From the NCBI GenBank assembly GCA_013146195.2, contig CM028377.1, positions 106,742,094-106,806,093 of the forward strand: DNA of 64,000 nt, written 5' to 3'. The notes under the pieces were generated by a model. It was not told where the DNA came from, made no database searches, and saw only the letters and a program-made list of their open reading frames with translations. The stretch comes from Codonopsis lanceolata. Lineage: Eukaryota; Streptophyta; Magnoliopsida; Asterales; Campanulaceae. The translations under genes were made by a program, and so were the position numbers. The stretch's first letter is position 1, and every line of letters starts with the position of its first letter. Positions 12,994 to 25,000 of this stretch are shown here, piece after piece.

Positions 12994-13407
12994 AGCGGGT
13001 GCGAGAACATTTCTCAATTCACCGGATATCCTTATATCAAGGATGAATAGGGTCGGTTGATTATGTCGAGCCATACCACCTTGATCGCGTCCTCTGACAG
13101 TTTGGATATGTTCAGACTATGTCGGGAAATGTTATTGCACCAGGTTTGGCCGCAAATAAGAAAATATTGGCCACGATGCTTTGATACTTCGACGCTTGGA
13201 AGAGACAAGTCTTAACTAACGAAAAACTTAGGAATCAATGTGAGAGACCATGGGACTGTGCACCTGACTACATGGAGTGGTACAATCGCGTATCACATCT
13301 GATCGTTTGTAACCCCGAGCATCATTCTTTACATCATAGGATTGCGCTAGATGTAGGTTTAGCAGATCCATGGAGTATAGTATCATTAGCACGCGAGTTG
13401 TTGGAAC

Positions 13408-13640
13408 CGATGGCGGTGCGGTATTTTTCAGGAGATTAAAATATGTCGTATGATTGGGTTTAGCGATCCAAGGTGCATACGTAGCACTGGGAGGTCAACA
13501 ACAGACACAACCATCTACAAGTTCCGGTGCGGTATTTTTCGGGAGATCGAAATATGCCGTATGATGAGTTGGGTTTAGTGATCCAAGGTGCATACGTAGC
13601 ACTGGGAGGTCAACAACAGACACAACCATCTACAAGTTCC
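13408..13640 (+). repeat. tandem duplication of about 112 bp
   Basis: The unit beginning ggtgcggtatttttc occurs twice in direct succession (about 13410 and 13523), each copy passing through gatccaaggtgcatacgtag and ending acaaccatctacaagttcc. The copies differ at a few positions and by a small indel. It lies in the 3' part of the PMD pseudogene. Confidence 0.85.
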
Positions 13641-13924
13641 CCAGCATCGGAAGAACCATCTAGTCGTCTTCGTAGGAGAAACACTTGATCATTTTACATT
13701 TAAATGTGCAATTGAATTTGTTGGACAAGTTTAATGTGTAACTTAAGGTTTTATTTAGATTTTAGTGTGTAATTGAATTTGTTTGACAAGTTTGAATTTG
13801 TTAGATTTATGTTCATGACACTTGGAAATTCTTTGAAGTTAGACTTCAGTCTTTCCAAATATTCATTATACTCCAACTCATTATTAGAGATCACCAACAA
13901 ATTCCAAAACATAATAAACGAATC

Positions 13925-14917
13925 TCAATTTTCCTTTGTCGTTAAGATTTTCCTACAGTTTGCCAAAATGTTCTTATTGATATGCCATCGACAAAGGAAA
14001 TGTCTCGAGCTAGGAAAAGTTCTCTCAATTGCATTTATTAAAGTAATTTCTCTACCAGTTACAATCACATTAGGCATGCACCATTGCTCTATCAATAATT
14101 TCAAACATGTGCACGCCCACGTGTAGGTATCTGTTTTCTCATTCTCTAAATAAACAGTTGTAATTAAAAATGTCATATTTGTAGATGTCACACCAACTAT
14201 CTCCAACAAAGGTAACTTGTACCTATTTGTCTTGTACGTGCAATCCATTAATATGACTTTCATAAAGGCACACAATAAATCAACACTTCTCGGGTGAGTG
14301 AAGAATAAATCCTTCACTGTGTTGGTCTTCTCGCACTGTCGATGATGATGGACATATACATGTTTCTCCAACATAAACATAAGTTGTTGCATTTGTGATT
14401 GATCTTCACGCTCAATAACTCTATTCTTCAAGCGTGCATTGTAGATGGTCCTCACTGTTGATCTATTTTCTTTAAATTTCTCTTGCAACCGCACCAAAAT
14501 GTTCTTCGGTTTACTATTGGTGTGTGTCATATCAACCACATATTACTCCTCAACCATTGATAATTGACTAACATATGAATGACCTTCTCTGTATGGTCCA
14601 AGTTGATGATTCTGGACACCACAATTCACAACCAATGACCATTCTCCAACTGATACTTCTCTACTCCTCAAACTAAATGGACAACCAAGCTTCTTAGATC
14701 TGGTTTCTTTCCTATTTTTTGGTTTTCTTACATCGTCATCTTTCTTCCCAATTTCATCATCAACATTTTCTTGTGAAGATGTCTCATGTTTCTTGCATCC
14801 ATCGTATTGCCCAACACGTTCACAAGTCAATAATACCCTAGGTTTTTTCTTACCTGCCCCACTGTCTGACCTCCTAACTATTATGACTATGTCATGCTCA
14901 TTCCCCCTAGCACACAC
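13925..14917 (-). pseudogene. MULE transposase
   Basis: Mutator-like transposase, the DDE enzyme that moves the element. From the minus-strand start at 14917 it shows the N-terminal region with KKLGCPFSLR (about 14700-14650), a basic linker, then after one in-frame TAA (14545-14543) the segment MTHTNSKPKNILVRL, an HHHRQC block, and the catalytic core: LMDCTYKTNRYKLPLLEIVGV (first D) and FPSSRHFLCRWHINKN near the end. The second-acid motif usually read as VTDRE is VTGRE here, so the second catalytic Asp appears to be lost. Beyond 13925 a shifted frame continues with LEYNEYLERLKSNFKEFPSV (about 13880-13820), then homology fades, so the C-terminal zinc finger is missing. Confidence 0.82.
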
Positions 14918-15442
14918 TCAATCAATTAACATTTGGCGAGATGAAACATTTCATCAGTCACAAACACATGTGTGTAATCCTCCGCCACAAACGAAATTAT
15001 TTGATTATGTTCAACAATCGTATCATTATGAATAGGACATATCTCATTATTGACTGGACTAACAACACTAGGATTTGTAGATAACGTATTTGAATCTTAT
15101 TAACAAAAACAATAACACATAAAAAAACGCAAAGATCAAGGAAAGGAGATGGAGGAGAAAAAGATATATTGGTATAAGAGGGTATATTTGTTGAGGGAAG
15201 AAGATGGAGAAGAAAGTATTTGAGAAAAAAAGGGTTTTCTTTGTTGGGAAGAAGGTAAGAGAGTTTGTTTGTTGGAAAGAAGAGTTGGGAAGAAGGGGTA
15301 TATTTGTTTGGGGAGGAGGTTTAGTTAGAGGGTTTTAGTTTTAGGAAATGAGGGTGTGGGTCTTCTTATCTCCTACAAGGGTATCAGAAACTTTATGATT
15401 GAAGGTATTTTTGTCAATAAGAGATAAGAGAAAAAGATAATT

Positions 15443-15490
15443 GGGGGATCAACTTGGAGGAAGTGGGGGTCGGAATAGCGCAACTCTTTA
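15443..15490 (-). repeat. right terminal inverted repeat of the MULE
   Basis: Reverse complement matches 10251-10296. Just inside it (15170-15360) are repeated purine-rich phrases such as gggtatatttgtt and gggaagaag, a subterminal repeat pattern common in MULEs. Confidence 0.78.
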
Positions 15491-15515
15491 CATTATAATA
15501 AAGGGTATAAAGTAA

Positions 15516-16800
15516 AGAAAATTTTAGGAGATAACAGCTTCCCTGTATGTTCATTCCACTGTGTTCTTCTTGCTAGTACGCGAGAATTTTCTTGAGTAGA
15601 AGGAGCAGATCTGAGTATTTTTTTGGTATGGACTTTCGATGTCATTAATTCATGATTCATCAAATTGAATTTGTATTCTTCTTCCGCGCCATAGTTGCTA
15701 ATTTTTTTATTTCAGATATAGCATGGTTGTAGATTCTTTAGGATTCTTGTTTTCCAGTTTTCAAGTGGGTATCTTACCTGTTTAATGCGTTCTAAGAGGT
15801 TTAGATTCATCAACTGGCGTAATGCTTGGACTTTGCAGTTAAGTTGGTTGCACCTAAGACTTGGATTCTCTTAAGTTGGAAGTGCAAATTCTCTGTTCTA
15901 TATTTTTTGGCCATATGGATTATGAAACACCATCAGTTTTTGATGATTTGTATGTCACAGGTGCACCTGTGATGTTCTATATTATTTTATCCTTCAGAAG
16001 TTAGAGCTGCCAGCATGATTGAGTGGGTTGGATTCATAGCAGTTTGTGCATGTGTAAATAACTTTTTTCCTATTTTTTTCTTCTTAATGTGGCAGATTAG
16101 TAACTTAGATGATGCATATAATCTTGATCAGGAACCAATGGATGGAGATAGGTATTTTCATTGTCTTACTCATTTTGGAATCTCTTCAGTGTGCTCTCTC
16201 CTCCCCCTCCCCCCATTCCCCACTCATCTCCTTCTCTTTGTTTCTCCTGCAACTATACAAAGTGGGAGGATTGGTTGTTCTAGCCAGTAAATGAAATTTG
16301 TTGATCATACAAATGAGAGATTAGTTATTCAAAGAAAATAACGAATAAGGGCCCCAAGCTCGATTGAATTATAGGAAATAATTTATAAATTTCTAATCTA
16401 TTTTCTACTTAAACAATTTTTAGACTATGTGATTTTGAAAAGAAATTGTGGATCAACAAAAAAAAATTAATTTACAAGTCCTAAAAACCTTAAACCAAGA
16501 GAAATATGAGTTTGAGCCTTTGAGGGTTTAGGGTCTGAATGTTTGATTTGTATGAAGCAGATTTTTGAAAATTGAAATTGAAATAAGGAAAATTGGACTG
16601 TATCATCAAGACGTGGTTTTGAGTGACTAAGTCCTAGCCTTTAAAATCTTTTCCTATGATGCATAGCTGAATCTCGAGGTCAAGGGCCGCCGCTGATCGC
16701 TCCATCAATGTTCTAATCAACCTTTCGAGATCACCGCATCAAGATTTCCAAACAATTTTCCATATTCCCGATTTATATTTATTAATATTATATTTATATA
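15516..16800. other. non-coding host sequence with a possible short exon
   Basis: T-rich sequence resembling plant introns. At about 16096-16152 there is a plausible exon: it follows cttcttaatgtggcag, reads ISNLDDAYNLDQEPMDGDR on the plus strand, and ends AG before gtatttt. I do not recognise the peptide and cannot join it to another exon, so it is recorded only as a possibility. Confidence 0.25.
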
Positions 16801-16893
16801 TTATATATATTATACATATAAATAAATTTTGGGCCCCTAATTTTTTTGGGCCCTAGGTGGTCGCCCCTTTGGCCTATGCCCAGGAACGGCCCT
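16800..16893 (-). mobile_element. hAT-like transposon end (fragment)
   Basis: The reverse complement begins with a CAGGGCCG-type terminus and continues with the phrase ggcataggccaaaggggcgac found at the ends of many plant hAT-like elements. No matching opposite end was identified; ggccccaagctcg near 16349 may be a degraded partner. Confidence 0.4.
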
Positions 16894-17454
16894 GGAGATT
16901 AGTTACGAAGGGGCTTGATTTTCTTGGGGTTCACTCCCATGGATCCTATGTGAACAGATGGCTGTACTAAGACGTGGTTTTGTTGTCCTATTCTTTTCCT
17001 ATGGTAGCTATTGATATATCAATGTCTTGAGACAAGATGCTTCTCCTTTCTACTCTTAGGGATGTTGAAGGTTGGGATTCATATTTTCTTCCTTTTGATG
17101 GTTGACGGTAGTCATTTTACTTTAGTAACTGGTTGGCCATTGTTGTTATGCAGTATTTGTATTTCGGCCTACATTTTGTGTGTTCCAGGATATGAATTCT
17201 TGGGTGGATTTGGTTTGCTGTTCTTGAGTAACTGATGTTGAGCTATTATCTTTAGCATGGCTGCAGTTCTCTTTAGATTTCTTGGTCCGTTTTTGTTCCT
17301 AGTTACCATTTTAGTGGTGGATAATGTTCATGTTATGGATCCTATGTTTACAGATACCTACAAGAAGGAGATGACTTTTTCTACCATTTTCTTTCCATTG
17401 CGGTGGGTTTTGGCATCTCCGTGGCGGTTGGAGGTTGAGATTCATGTTTTTCTG
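16894..17454. other. non-coding, with an imperfect internal repeat
   Basis: No recognisable gene. Two diverged phrases recur: atggatcctatgtgaacagat near 16940 and atggatcctatgtttacagat near 17336, each followed about 100 bases later by a gaggttg/gattcat block. This suggests an old tandem duplication of about 390 bases. Confidence 0.4.
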
Positions 17455-17775
17455 CATAGTTATCAGTATTTCTATGAACATATGGGCTAGCTGCCCTCAC
17501 TCACTTTGTCAGGGTCAGGGTCATTTTCCGGTAACATGTCATGCATGTCCCTGATAGGTATCCCACATCGATCTATTGCTTTGCCTGGACCTCAAAGGTC
17601 TAGTTGGTTTTGATCTTCTGAAAGGGGGAGAATACAACTGGGGGGGGTGTTGTTTTTTTTTTCATGTAGACTAGTTCACTGCTGTTGTTGCCCGTGCACC
17701 GCACGTGGATTTTCTGAAGTATGAACTATGAAGGGCGTTGAGGTATCAAGTATCAATCATCCGTCTGTTGTTTTC
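17455..17775. repeat. right copy of the segment also present at 1-510
   Basis: Shares catatgggctagct, gcctggacctcaaa, gatcttctgaaag, a gctgggtgttgtttttt-like block and atgaagggcgt in the same order as bases 10-510. It lacks two internal stretches present there. Confidence 0.7.
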
Positions 17776-17860
17776 GTTTCAGCAGCCCATTCATGTGTGT
17801 TCATCTACTCCCTACTTTGGCTTTGTGAAAATATGATTAATCCGTCAACCATTCAGTCGT

Positions 17861-18260
17861 TTTGTGAAAATATCAAGTAAGTTGATCTTCAGATCGAACA
17901 TGATTAGTCGAGATAAGATTTTTCTTCATCTTCTTCCGAATGAAATGACAATCAATCTAAATGTGCTTTGTCCTCGGGTTAGATGCAATATGGATGGCTG
18001 CTTGATTATCACACCATAGTCTCATAGGAGTTAAACCATCAATACCAAACTCACCAAGTAATTGATGCACCCACATAAGCTCACTAGTAGATTGTACCAT
18101 GGCTCTCTACTCTGATTAGGTGCTCGAACGAACGCTTTTACTCTTCCAAGAAACGAAATTAGGACCAACAAATACACAGTACCATTTTGTAGACCTCCTA
18201 AGTCAACATTTGAAAAGCCACTACCTTACGCTACCCATGATTCTTATACAAGACTGAAGA
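17861..18260 (-). pseudogene. Copia RNase H fragment
   Basis: The minus strand encodes MRLWCDNQAAIHIAS near 18030-17975, the conserved RNase H stretch of plant Copia polyproteins, flanked by decayed sequence of the same domain. No LTRs are attached. It resembles the matching part of the element at 23535-28579 but is far more degraded. Confidence 0.7.
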
Positions 18261-18812
18261 CACCACGACCTCTACCTTTCATGTCCGTGTTCTGTCAATT
18301 GCCTCGAGTTGTCTTGGCAACTGTAGTGACCTAGAAAAGCTCTTATAGTTGTTGCTTCCGCATGGTTTATGGAGGGTAAATGGGAGGGATAGTGGTATGT
18401 TTCACCCAATCTTATGGGCATCTGTTTAAGCTACTGTTATTGTTAGTGTTGATAGTCTTCCTTGCCAACTGTGGATTGCATCACTCATGAGTTGATTAAT
18501 CGACTAAGTAAGAGAATTTTGGAAGAAACCGAAACCCCATGACGAGCATAATCAGCAAAAGATCAATGAATACAAAATGAACACATTCATAATTCAAACA
18601 AGAATTACTGTACATCATTATTCTTTATTCAACCAGACCACCTTCCCATCAAGTTTATGAATATTCAGAATCCCAAACTCTTTCCCAGTCCTCTATAAAC
18701 TGAGCAACACCCATTGCTATCAGTGGTTTAAGTAGATTTATGGGTTTGAACTAGCTGGAACTTGTACCTCAAGTGGCTGGCTGTTCATACCACCGCATCC
18801 TATCTCCCTTCT

Positions 18813-19001
18813 TTAATTACTGTGCTTTCCTTCACTTTCAACACGCTCGATTTCTTCCTTCAACTCTTGCAAAGTTGGTCTTCTCAATTTCTGTAAGCTA
18901 TCAGTTGTGCTATTGCTTAACAGAGAAGAAAGATGCCTCAAACAAGATAGGTATTCCGCGTTTACATCAGGAGAATTAGATGAAATTTTTTGACTACCAA
19001 A
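18813..19001 (-). CDS. TPR gene, last exon H
   Basis: 62 codons and a TAA stop, from FGSQKISSNSPDVNAEY to a charged end with LQELKEEIERVESEGK. Acceptor tatgcag. The sequence just downstream has no second frame, so this is the C-terminus. Confidence 0.85.
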   Translation of the reverse strand, partial: FGSQKISSNSPDVNAEYLSCLRHLSSLLSNSTTDSLQKLRRPTLQELKEEIERVESEGKHSN

Positions 19002-22000
19002 CTGCATATAAAGAAAAGCATTTGTATTCACAAACTATCAATTTCAAGTATCTACGGTCTCCTGAGAATGAACAGCCAAGAAGTAAAGAAAAAAAAAAGA
19101 AGTAAAACAATTATGAAATAGTTTCATACAGAATGTATCGCACTCTATTTGTAACATTGTACTTGGTTGTTTTAGCATATAAAAGGGGTGTCTAAAAATT
19201 GTGTTTGACAATTTTGAGATTATTGATTATTGAATATGAGCATTCACATATTGTGAGCTTGTGCAAAAATCTCTTTGACTAGGGATTTCTTCTTCTTGAG
19301 AACATATCAAGCTTGTATAGCCGTAAGTTTATGGGTGTTCGCGTATCTTTGGTTGAATTGGTTCCTAGTTATTGCAACTACAGGGTTAAAGGTGCAACCC
19401 AAGGTTCTAAGGTTTTTCAATTCGCACTCGGGTTACTGGATCGACCCCATGAACAATCAGACCTGGATATCCTATGCGACGCATCAACCTTTCTAAACAT
19501 GCATGAGTACTCATGAATTAGAAAGCCTAACTTACACCAATTTTGGTTCACTTTTTTCTTGCCTCACACTGGTGAAATCATCTTCTACCAAGGAATCCAA
19601 ATATCGTTGTTTTTCACCCCCTATTCATCTGGCTCCACCAATTCCTCCTCCGCCTCCGGCACCTCCTTCGTTCTGTTCTCTACTGATACCGTCGTCTCTA
19701 GTCATCCCTTGACTCTTGCGTCTCTATAAGTGCACCCTCCCTCCCTTATTTCATCGTACAAGCTTAATCGAGTTGTTACGTTACGTGACTAGAGTAGTGG
19801 TTGGACATCTCGAAGCTCGAGCTTGTTTACACAAACGAGCCTACTCATTAGCTTGTGCTCGGATCGTATGCTAACAAACCGGGTTTATACGAGCCGAGTC
19901 CCAGCCAACTCCGATTGTGCAATTTACCCTACTTAAGATTAGTTGGGTTGTACCGTAACAAGGCTTTTCTTTCCTGTTTGTTTTCCTTTCCCTTTCTCTT
20001 GTACTTTTTGAAATCCAAACAAAGCATAAGTGGAAGTCCATCTATGGCTTTATGTTCCCTTTCTATTTTCTCATTTTTCTTGCTTATATCATGTTAGACA
20101 ACAAGGGTACTATTGTAATTGTGTTGGTAGGGTATAGTAGGATAAATATATGTGTTATGCAGCAATAAAAAGTGATGACGCAGAGCACCACGGTTGCAGC
20201 TCTTTTCTACTGTAAAACTGATCTCTCTCCCTTCGCTCTTCTCGGTTTCTTCTCTCTTCTCCTCTAATTCTTCCTCTTTTCTTTCTTCTTTGATGATTAT
20301 TACTACTGTGCATTAGTTACATATCACAAAGAGAATGCATAGCAATAGAAATAAAGCAGAAATGGTAAAACAATTGCATACCTCTTTGAAAGCAGCAATG
20401 CATTGTCGAAGAGCATTCTCAGCTTCAATAAGGGGTACATGATTCTCCTGATTTGTACTTAAAAAAGTTACTTGGCATGAAAATTTATGTAAAGCATGCA
20501 AAAAAAAAAAACTTCACGCTAGTCATAAAGAAAAATCCATAGTTTGATCCCATGCATAAGCATTAAGCAGTTCCAAAATGACTGCATCTGGGATATATGT
20601 TTTGCCAACAAATAAATACTCCAGCGGTTGCACAGAGGCCAACAAAAGTGTTCAGACAACTCCGAGTTCCTCTTGTCACAACTTCATACCTACTCCGTCC
20701 ATCCCAAAAGGAGTCGCATTTGAAAAGTCAACTTTTTAAAAATGTACTACTAACAAAAAAACTAAACACGGATGGAACGACATAGCTCCAGGCACAGTGA
20801 GTCACTAGCCAGGCTTTCTTCTACAAATCCATTACTACTTCAATTGGACTGAAATTGTATCTTTTTTCATACGGCCCTCTAGAGACATTATGTTTTCGAG
20901 GAGGGAAAGAAAATCAGAAGAATAATGAAAATTTATAGCTTAAGTGTGAAAATGCAACTCTTTTAGGGGACTCTCAGAAGGAAAGTAGGACTCTTTCTTT
21001 AGCACTGAGGGAGTACTTACAAATCAAGGTGTATACAGAAATAGGGGAAAGCTACTTTCCCCTTTAGTTATTAAAGGTAAGCCTGCTCCCCAATTTGAAG
21101 ACAAAACTTACCTGATCTCAGTTGATCTGAAAACATCCATCGGGGGCTGGTTTGGTCTTTTAGAGAAAACCTAGTAATGGGTTCTCACATGCTGCTCTTC
21201 TTCCCACTTGTTTTTTTTCCCAGAATCTAGAACAATTTCAAACCCAGTGGTAGAAAGCAAAAAGAAAAAGAAAAGATATCGATAACCGACCAGCGGTAAT
21301 TGATTTGACAAATACACTCATTTTATTCTCCATTCAAAATCCAATATAAAAGAATACATCGAACTAGACAATGTCAGTGGCCACCACATGACTGCATCAA
21401 TGCCAGAAGTAATGTCCATGTTCAATGCCAGTGGTAGAGATGGGGCCTCACAAACTGTGAGGTCATCCCTTCCCATGCCCCCCTTAGGAGGAAAAGAAAA
21501 AGTTCACTGTACTTTTTTTCTGCGGGAACTTGAGTACTTGAACAAGAAAGATTGTGATGATTGCAAAATTTGTGAGGGAGATGACCAGATCCATTTTCGG
21601 CATTGGCAGATCTGGATTACTATAATGCTAATTAATTACTAATGCATGAATTTTGATAATAATTTGAAAGTTGATAGAGGAGGCACCCATGGTGATTTTG
21701 GAGATAAAGTTACTACTGGTAATGAGTTATGAACAGACATTCGATTTGTAAATAACATATAGAGCCCAACTCCAAAAACCTTGGGGCTCACCGTGTATGC
21801 TTTAATAGGATATTTGTTTGGCAAATTAGCAGATACTCCATCACTTGCATCAAGGCCAATTAAAGTGTTCAGTCAACTTTCATAGACAAGTTTCATGAGT
21901 TAAAACCAACTGGCTTATACACACACACAGGGTTGATCCCCAAGGATTATGGGTTTAATTCTTGTGGCAATCACCCAACATTATATAATAATAAAAATTA

Positions 22001-25000
22001 AAAATGGGTTGTCAATCAAACTACGAAAAGTAACAGGTCAATTGAATTTATGCAAGGTTGTTACACCGAGCAAATAATCGTTTCAGCCTTTCTTCGGCTT
22101 GGCAGCAGATCCGATTTGTGCTCCCAACTCTCCACTCGGCTTCATTTATATGGTATAAACTTCTCTCCAAGCGTATTAGTATTTTCCTTTGGCGGCTCTT
22201 TCTATTCCGCTTGCCAATTGATGAAGGTTTGATTTCGAAAGGATTCAGTCTGGCCTCTAAATGTTGTTGCTGCCACAAAGGTCATTCAGAGACGTTTAAG
22301 TATATTTTCCTTACTAGTGCCCTTGCAATGGAAATTTGGTCTTATTTTAGTACTGCTTGTAATGTTTTCACCCACAAGACTTCTATCCCTCAAGCTTGCT
22401 TCTCTTGGTGGTTCATGGCTCGCACCTCTCCAACTCATAAACTGTTACCTTCGCTTATTCTATGGGAGCTTTGGAAACATAGGAATCGTTCTGTTTTTGA
22501 ACACATCATCTCTATGCCAAGACAAGTCATTAGTGATATCAATCAAGACCTAGTCACTCATCTTAAAGTGGGAAGCCATTTCTCCAACATCCCTCGCGGT
22601 TTGCATCTTGATTCTTTTTTAAGCTAGTCTCTTTGTTTAGTTCTCTTTATTGTGTTAACTCCTCCCTTGTAGCCCTTGGGCTTTCTAAATGGTCTGGCGT
22701 GAAGCCCCCTTTGTACTCTTTAATTTATTTATAAATTATAATATTTCTTCTTTAAAAAAAAAACATTTTCCAGAAAGCAGTAATTTCAATATACATCAGT
22801 TCCATTGGATCCTAAAGCCATAAATACTTTACTCACCTTTGATTCCTGAAATTCAAGCCTAGTAGTCTCCAAACGGCCAAGTGCACTATGTGCTTTTAGC
22901 TGCATAAGAAGTCAATCTCAAATTGATATAAGCATTGTACGGAGTATATATCAAGAGACATTCAGTTCCAAATCATAACATGCCCCTTTAGTCTATGCAC
23001 CACAGGATACCTATATATGGGCCAAAATCTACTTGCACAGCATGCTTAGTTATGGAACTAAATTCAAAAAAGTTTCAACAAAAGATTAAATTCGATTTGC
23101 AAGGACATGCCAAAGCGTGCTGATTGAAACAATAACAAATTTCCTATTACCTTGTTTGCGGCACTTACTTTTCCTAACATTTTTAAAAGGCTTTGTTAAG
23201 GGGAGAAATTATAAAAAAAGATGATTATGGAAATTAAAATACCAGTACTTATTAAAAAAATAATAAAAAATGAAAATGACAGTCAAAGATTCTCAATGAA
23301 ACATGGTCTATTATCCCTGGTGAAGAAGACCAAAGACACTAGAATAAGATACTCTATCCCTTAGATAATGACCCTGAAAAGTTTTGGGCCAAGCACCCCC
23401 ACACCATAGCATGCAAATTGCAAAGCGGCAAACATCTCCATACAATTCTACTTCCCTTCTCCCAACAGAAACACAAATTTTAATACAAAGCGGTCTCTAC
23501 CGAGGCTCCAACAATTTGTCAAACATTTGGAGGTTGTAAAGAAACGGAGAAGAGAAGAAGAATAATAATATATGATTTGGAAGACTTAACCCTAAAAAGG
23601 TTAGGCCAGGGTATTTATATATACACAATAAGTTACACATAACACCCTTTATAATATCCCTTATTCGCTAACACTCCGCCTCAAGCTGGAGCATAAATAT
23701 CATGCATGCCCAGCTTGTTACTCATATAATGCAACCTATTTCCAACCACCGACTTTGTCAGAACATCAGCCAACTGATCACCGGATTTGACATAGCTTGT
23801 GACAATGATCTTTTGTTGTAGCTTCTCGCGAATGAAATGACAGTCAACCTCAATATGTTTTGTGCGTTCATGAAACACAGGATTCGATGCAATATGGATG
23901 GCTGCTTGATTGTCACACCATAGCTGCATAGGTGTTGAACTACCAAACCCCATCTCCTCAAGTATTTGGCGAATCCACATCAACTCACAAGTCGACTGAG
24001 CCATGGCTCTATATTCCGCCTCAGACCGGATCTCGACACAACCTCGCCGCTTGCTTTTCCAAGACACTAAGTTGCCTCCAACAAATATACAATATCCTGT
24101 GGTTGACTTCTTACTAATAGGACATCCAGCCCAATCAGCATCACAAAAACCCTCAACTCTTATGTGCCCATGATCTCGATAAAGTAACCCACGGCCTGGA
24201 GCTCCTTTGAGATATCGAAGGATTCGTACAACAGCCTCCCAATGAGTAGATCGTGGAGACGACATAAACTGACCGACTTTACTTCGCATCGCAATGCATG
24301 CAATGTCCGGTCTAGTCACAGCTAAATAGTTCAACTTCCCTACAAGCGTACGATACCTCTCCGAATGATTCAACTCTTCACCATCATCATCTCTAAGCTT
24401 CACATTAACATCCATAGGAGTCTCAGCTGGTTTTGCCCCTAACATCCCAGTGTTAGTAAGTAAGTCCAAGACATACTTCCGCTGAGAAAGAAAGATGCCT
24501 TGTTTCGAATCGCAACTTCAATTCCCAAAAAATACTTGAGGTTCCCAAGATCTTTTGTTTGAAATCTTTCTTGAAGGAAAGACTTTAGAGCATAAATTCC
24601 CTTACTATCTCCGCCAGTAATGACGATATCATCAACATACACAACCAAGAGAATACACCCTGCTTCAGACTGACGATAAAAGACTGAATGATCACTGCTG
24701 CACCGCATAAGGCCAAACTCTAACACAACTTCACTAAATCGACCAAACCAAGCTCGAGGAGACTGTTTCAAACCATACAAAGACTTTTTTAACTTGCACA
24801 CCATCCCTGACTCCCCCTGAACAACAAAACCAGGAGGTTGTTCAAGATAAACCTCTTCGTGCAGGTCACCATGAAGAAAAGCATTTTTGACATCGAGTTG
24901 GTGAAGCGGCCAGTGGAATGATGCAGCAAGAGAAACAAGCAACCGAACAACCAACTCGCAATCGGAGAGAAGGTTTCTGAATAATCCACACCATAAGTCT

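Larger units (their letters stand above)
11425..13690 (+). pseudogene. plant mobile domain (PMD/MAIN-like) protein, broken
   Basis: Three diagnostic PMD stretches can be read in different frames: CPGGPLDASVMPLY near 11650, then NAFVERWHPETNTFHIPFGEM and LDDV near 11887-11965, then SGLPITRKPV. Downstream pieces are YHEDEPLARRWEHI near 12545-12590 and WYNRVSHL near 13280. The PMD is known from the Arabidopsis proteins MAIN and MAIL1 and from many transposon-borne genes; its biochemical role is not settled. The copy has several stops and frameshifts, probably one or two introns near 12420-12500 and 12670-12840, an inserted SINE and a tandem duplication near its 3' end. An alanine/glutamate-rich N-terminal stretch (11500-11600) precedes the domain. 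It runs opposite to the transposase, so it would have had its own promoter. Confidence 0.78.
10235..15515 (-). mobile_element. Mutator-like element (MULE) carrying transposase and a PMD gene
   Basis: The ends are inverted repeats: 10251-10296 contains gcgctattccgacccctact, and the reverse complement of 15443-15490 reads gcgctattccgacccccact. Similarity spreads some 15 bases further outward, so the outer limits are approximate and a 9-bp TSD could not be fixed. Inside are a MULE transposase on the minus strand and a plant mobile domain pseudogene on the plus strand, converging near 13700. The transposase family and the long TIRs make this a MULE. Nested in it are a TA-flanked MITE (10685-11071) and a SINE (12873-12993). 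Confidence 0.8.

Noticed and set aside
19800..19900. Phrases with cgagcttg and acgagcc repeated, possible palindromic element
   Set aside because: Resembles dispersed plant repeat ends, but no matching TIR pair or TSD could be found.
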